Shown here: positions 21,573 to 25,147 of the stretch, in pieces
Layout: each line of letters starts with the position of its first letter
Numbering within the stretch: position 1 is the stretch's first letter
Position numbers and translations under genes: made by a program
From: Methylotenera_A sp031417915
GTDB lineage: Bacteria; Pseudomonadota; Gammaproteobacteria; Burkholderiales; Methylophilaceae
Direction of reading: 5' to 3'
Assembly (NCBI GenBank): GCA_031417915.1
Contig: JANOWN010000035.1
Span: forward strand, 1 to 25,147
DNA length: 25,147 nucleotides
Notes under the pieces: model-generated
The model's input: only the letters and a program-made list of their open reading frames with translations
The model's database searches: none
What the model was told of the DNA's origin: nothing

Positions 21573-23123
21573 TTATTTTATTTGATCGAGCCAGAACCAA
21601 GGCACAGCACGGTTATGCGCGGCATTCACCACTACAACTTGATCCACTTTTACATCAATCGGCGCATCAAATAAATAGGCGCATTGTTGCCAATTGGATA
21701 CTTTAGAGGTTTGCGATGGGTGATTTTCAAACATCATTTTTTTATCGCCGTTCATATCAAGCCGCATCCATTGCACAAGGCCATAGCAGCGGCCAGCAGT
21801 TTGCACTGGAATGCGCAGGTTTTTGCTTTGGGCGGGGAAGTAATCCTCGCCTTCAAAGTCAAAATTAAATGCTTCAATACCGTCGCTTAGCAATTCAATA
21901 GTCAAGTCGTTGCGAGCAATCATGCGTTTTTTTGAAACTACTGAATTAAAGCGCTGCAACTTGAATCCGAACGAATCATCCACGATTAAATTTTGCTTAA
22001 TATCGTCACCCGTAAACAAGCCAATCATAACGCTGCCTGCGGCCGGGATAACTTTGCCTTGCGGTTTTAGCAAGCGCCGCTTGGCGTCTTCTAAGCTCGG
22101 TAATACATATTCGCCCAATAATTCGCTAGAGAATATTTCGGAAACTAAAATATCGGCCTGTGCAGGCAAATCTTGGCCAACTGTGATGTCGGTAGATTTT
22201 TTGGCAATGACATTGATGGTTTTTTCAAGTTTATTGTCTTTAATAATTTGCTGCGCGGTTTCTGCAATCAGCGGCACGGTTTCACACGTGGTGACTTGTT
22301 TGGCACCAAGCTTGGCTGCCATCATAGCGAGCAATCCAGAGCCAGTGCCAATTTCGAATACTGTTGATTTATCTGTAACCACGGCTTTAAGCGCATCATA
22401 ATATGCGCTGTTGCGATTTTTCTCGTTCATCATTGGCACATGCCACTCTGGCACAATGCGGCTTAGTGCTTGATAAGCACCTTGCTGCGCTGCAATTAGT
22501 GTAGGGGATATTGCCAACACTTGGCGGTAATAAATTAGTGCTTCGTCTGGTGCGGCCATTTCTTTTAATAGCGCATCTAAGTTAGCAAAAGTCTCGGTAG
22601 ATGTAGGGTTTAGCTCAAGTGCGCGCATAAAGCTCTCAGCCGATTCATGCAGATTTTCTTGCATTTTTAACACCACCCCCAAGTTGCTGTGCACCTCAGC
22701 GTAATTTGGCCGTAGCGCAAGCGCTTTACGGTAACAATCGGCGGCTTCAGTTAAACTATCTTGCTCTTGTAAAGTCGCGCCCAAATTCACATACGCTTCC
22801 ACGTAATTGGGGTTGAAACTTAAAGCTTTGCGCATTAATAATACTGCGGTCTTAAAGTCACCTTTTTGCTTGGCGATTAAGCCTAATAAATGTAGCGCAT
22901 CTGGATGATTAGCATTGGTTTGCAATACTTGTTTATACAAGATCTCAGCCTGCCCTAAATTGCCCGCTTGATGCTGCACCATGGCGGTTTGCAGGGCTTG
23001 TTGTGCATTAAAACCAGTCGGCGCGGCTTGCATTTTTGCACCAGTTTGCTCGCAGCATTGCTTGTATTTTTTGCCGCTGCCACATGGGCATGGGTCGTTA
23101 CGACCAACTTTTTGGCTTGTCAT
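21573..23123 (-). CDS. SEC-C/TPR protein with PRMT-like methyltransferase domain
   Basis: The 516-residue product has three parts. Residues 5-24 form a SEC-C zinc motif (C12, C14, C23, C24 in DPCPCGSGKKYKQCC). Residues about 40-215 are tetratricopeptide repeats for protein binding. From about 225 there is a SAM-dependent methyltransferase: WHVPMMNEKNRNSAYY, motif I VFEIGTGSG (255-263), E281 as the likely SAM ribose ligand, and SEIFSSELLGE with two glutamates like the double-E loop of PRMT7-type arginine methyltransferases. A C-terminal beta-barrel-like region has NW at 477-478, where PRMTs carry the THW loop. It is probably cytoplasmic and the substrate is unknown. An L11-type methyltransferase is an alternative annotation. 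No clear ribosome-binding site precedes the start. Confidence 0.8.
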   Translation of the reverse strand: MTSQKVGRNDPCPCGSGKKYKQCCEQTGAKMQAAPTGFNAQQALQTAMVQHQAGNLGQAEILYKQVLQTNANHPDALHLLGLIAKQKGDFKTAVLLMRKALSFNPNYVEAYVNLGATLQEQDSLTEAADCYRKALALRPNYAEVHSNLGVVLKMQENLHESAESFMRALELNPTSTETFANLDALLKEMAAPDEALIYYRQVLAISPTLIAAQQGAYQALSRIVPEWHVPMMNEKNRNSAYYDALKAVVTDKSTVFEIGTGSGLLAMMAAKLGAKQVTTCETVPLIAETAQQIIKDNKLEKTINVIAKKSTDITVGQDLPAQADILVSEIFSSELLGEYVLPSLEDAKRRLLKPQGKVIPAAGSVMIGLFTGDDIKQNLIVDDSFGFKLQRFNSVVSKKRMIARNDLTIELLSDGIEAFNFDFEGEDYFPAQSKNLRIPVQTAGRCYGLVQWMRLDMNGDKKMMFENHPSQTSKVSNWQQCAYLFDAPIDVKVDQVVVVNAAHNRAVPWFWLDQIK

Positions 23124-23226
23124 ATTTTGTATTATTGCCTTTATAAAGCAAGGCTGGCGCTATAATTGAGCTGTTATTGTACCAAAATTAAATTAAAATA
23201 TTTGTTAGCTGATTTATACTTAAGTC
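23124..23226. other. Divergent intergenic region between the methyltransferase gene and cstA
   Basis: This 103-base AT-rich spacer must hold two outward promoters. The plus strand has a perfect TATAAT at 23161-23166, but no matching -35 box at 16-18 bases, so activator dependence is possible. I found no credible pair for the minus strand and no clear cAMP-receptor-protein site by eye. Confidence 0.4.
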
Positions 23227-25147
23227 CATGAATAAATATATGAATAAAAAACTCAAAATGTTTGTCTGGATTGCCGTTGGCTTGCTCGGCACTTTTGCGT
23301 TAAGTACTATTGCATTAAGCCGTGGCGAAAGCATTAATGCGCTGTGGTTAATTACCGCTGCGGTGTGCATTTACGCGATTGCTTACCGTTTTTATGCGGC
23401 TTGGTTGGCAGCAAAAGTATTGGTGATAGACGAAACGCGCGCCACGCCAGCCGAGCGATTAGATAACGGTCGCGATTACATGCCGACTAATAAATGGATT
23501 GTATTTGGGCACCATTTTGCTGCAATTGCAGGCCCGGGGCCGCTGGTAGGGCCAACGCTGGCGGCGCAATTTGGTTATTTGCCAGGCACGCTGTGGATAT
23601 TGATTGGCGCGGTATTGGGCGGTGCAGTGCAAGATATGGTGACGCTGTTTTTCTCTACACGTCGCAATGGTCGTAGCTTAGGACAAATGGCGCGCGATGA
23701 AATTGGCGTGATTGGCGGCACCGCAGCGTTAATTGGCACGTTTATGATTATGATTATCCTCATCGCCGTGCTGGGCTTGGTGGTGGTGAATGCCATGAAA
23801 CACAGCCCGTGGGCGACCTCCACCGTTGCTGCAACTATTCCCATCGCCATGATTATTGGGCTTTATATGCGTAATATTCGCCCTGGGCGTGTGCTGGAAG
23901 CTTCAGCGATTGGTGTGGTTTTACTGTTGCTTTCAGTGTTCGCAGGCGGCTGGATAGACCACAACGAGACATTACGAATATATTTTGACCACGATGGCCT
24001 GAGCCTTGCTTTTTGTATAATTGTGTATGGCTTTGCTGCTGCAGTGCTACCCGTATGGCTACTGCTGGCGCCACGCGATTATTTATCGACTTACATGAAG
24101 CTAGGTACGGTGATTTTGTTGGCGGTGGCGATTATTATTTTGAGACCTGAAATCCACATGCCCGCCATCACACAATTTACCGATGGCACAGGCCCAATCT
24201 TTGGCGGTAAGCTGTTTCCGTTTGTGTTTATCACCATCGCCTGCGGCGCGATTTCTGGGTTTCATGCGTTGATTGCTTCTGGAACAACACCAAAATTACT
24301 CGCGAATGAGCGCGACATTCGCATGATTGGCTACGGCGCGATGTTGCTGGAAAGTTTTGTGGCGATTATGGCCATGATAGCCGCCACAGTGCTAGAGCCT
24401 GGCGTGTTCTTCGCCATCAACAGCCCTGCGGGTGTGGTAGGAAAAGAAGCGATAGATGCCGTCGCGAAAATTAATAGTTGGGGGTTTGCGGTTACGGTTG
24501 AACAAATGAATCAACTCGCCAAGGACATGGGTGAAAGCAGTTTATTTGCCCGTACAGGAGGCGCACCCAGTCTGGCAGTAGGCATGGCCAGCATATTTGG
24601 CAACGCTTTTGGTAAAAGCATGCTCGCGCTGTGGTACCACTTTGCCATTATGTTTGAGGCGATTTTTATTTTAACCACGCTGGATGCTGGCACGCGCGTC
24701 GGTCGTTTTATGTTGCAAGATATGCTGGGCAACTTCAACAAAAAACTCGGTGAAACTTCTTACATGCCGTCGGTCATATTCACCAGTGCCATCGTGGTAG
24801 CGGGTTGGGGCTACTTTTTGTATATTGGCGTGATAGACCCAAACGGCGGCGTGAATATATTGTGGCCACTATTTGGTATCGCCAATCAAATGCTAGCGGC
24901 GATTGCCTTGTGCGTGGCGACTGCTATTTTGGTGAAAAGTGGTAAGCTGAAATATGCTTGGGTCACCGCGCTACCATTGGCTTGGCTGGTGACGATTACT
25001 ACCACGGCGGCGCATCAAAAAATATTTTCTGATGATATTCGTGTAGGCTTTTTTGCTGCGGCGAATGATTTAAGTGCTAAATTAGCGAGTGGTGCATTGC
25101 CTGCGGACAAGGCCAGTATTGCCCCGCAGCTCATATTTAATCAACAA
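23227..25147 (+). CDS. cstA: Carbon starvation protein A / CstA-family transporter (3' end missing)
   Basis: CstA and its relatives are large inner-membrane transporters; E. coli members import peptides on carbon starvation (CstA) or pyruvate (BtsT). The frame is open from the ATG at 23227 to the window end, with 640 residues visible; E. coli CstA has about 700, so roughly 60 are missing. Recognisable blocks are FGHHFAAIAGPGPLVGP near residues 99-115, AVQDMVTLFFSTRRNGRSLG, LPVWLLLAPRDYLST, ITIACGAISGFHALIASGTTPK and LWPLFGIANQMLA. About 16-18 membrane helices are expected. The start could instead be the ATG at 23239; I keep 23227 as the first Met. The weak ribosome-binding site suggests tight control. 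Confidence 0.95.

Noticed and set aside
21910..22401. 163-codon plus-strand open frame opposite the methyltransferase domain
   Set aside because: The minus-strand protein has coherent motifs in this stretch; the plus-strand product is low complexity with no family pattern.

Overview
This window looks like the chromosome of a betaproteobacterium, most likely a member of the Methylophilaceae (Methylotenera-like). That assignment is inferred from protein resemblance, the modest GC content and the gene order; I could not run a search. All calls come from reading the sequence.

Positions 1-11757 hold the 3' part of the S10 operon, the spc operon and the alpha operon on the plus strand: rplB (5' end cut off by the window), rpsS, rplV, rpsC, rplP, rpmC, rpsQ, then after a 203-base gap with a promoter rplN, rplX, rplE, rpsN, rpsH, rplF, rplR, rpsE, rpmD, rplO, secY, rpmJ, then after a second promoter rpsM, rpsK, rpsD, rpoA, rplQ. 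That is 22 ribosomal proteins plus the SecY translocon channel and the RNA polymerase alpha subunit. The usual infA between secY and rpmJ is absent. rpmJ is a 37-codon gene. A bidirectional hairpin terminator closes the block.

Positions 11833-15012 hold a small minus-strand glutaredoxin-like gene and a plus-strand pair, mgtE (Mg2+ channel) and an MscS-family mechanosensitive channel. A second terminator with the same stem separates the pair from a minus-strand housekeeping group (15073-17289) read coaBC, dut, rpmB, rpmG: coenzyme A synthesis, dUTP removal, and ribosomal proteins L28 and L33 behind their own promoter.

Positions 17304-20165 are the least familiar part. Starting 14 bases from the divergent coaBC start is a 696-residue protein with a signal peptide, a phosphohistidine swivel domain and a PEP-synthase-like ATP-grasp domain, in the domain order of glucan water dikinases. 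Directly after it comes a membrane-anchored protein with an HELLH zinc-protease motif. This looks like an envelope-located two-gene unit of unknown function.

Positions 20166-25147 hold a palindromic intergenic repeat, radC, a minus-strand two-gene unit (a SEC-C/TPR/PRMT-like methyltransferase followed by a small PD-(D/E)XK nuclease-like protein) and, divergently, cstA, a carbon-starvation/peptide or pyruvate transporter cut by the window end. I saw no tRNA, rRNA, CRISPR array or insertion sequence.
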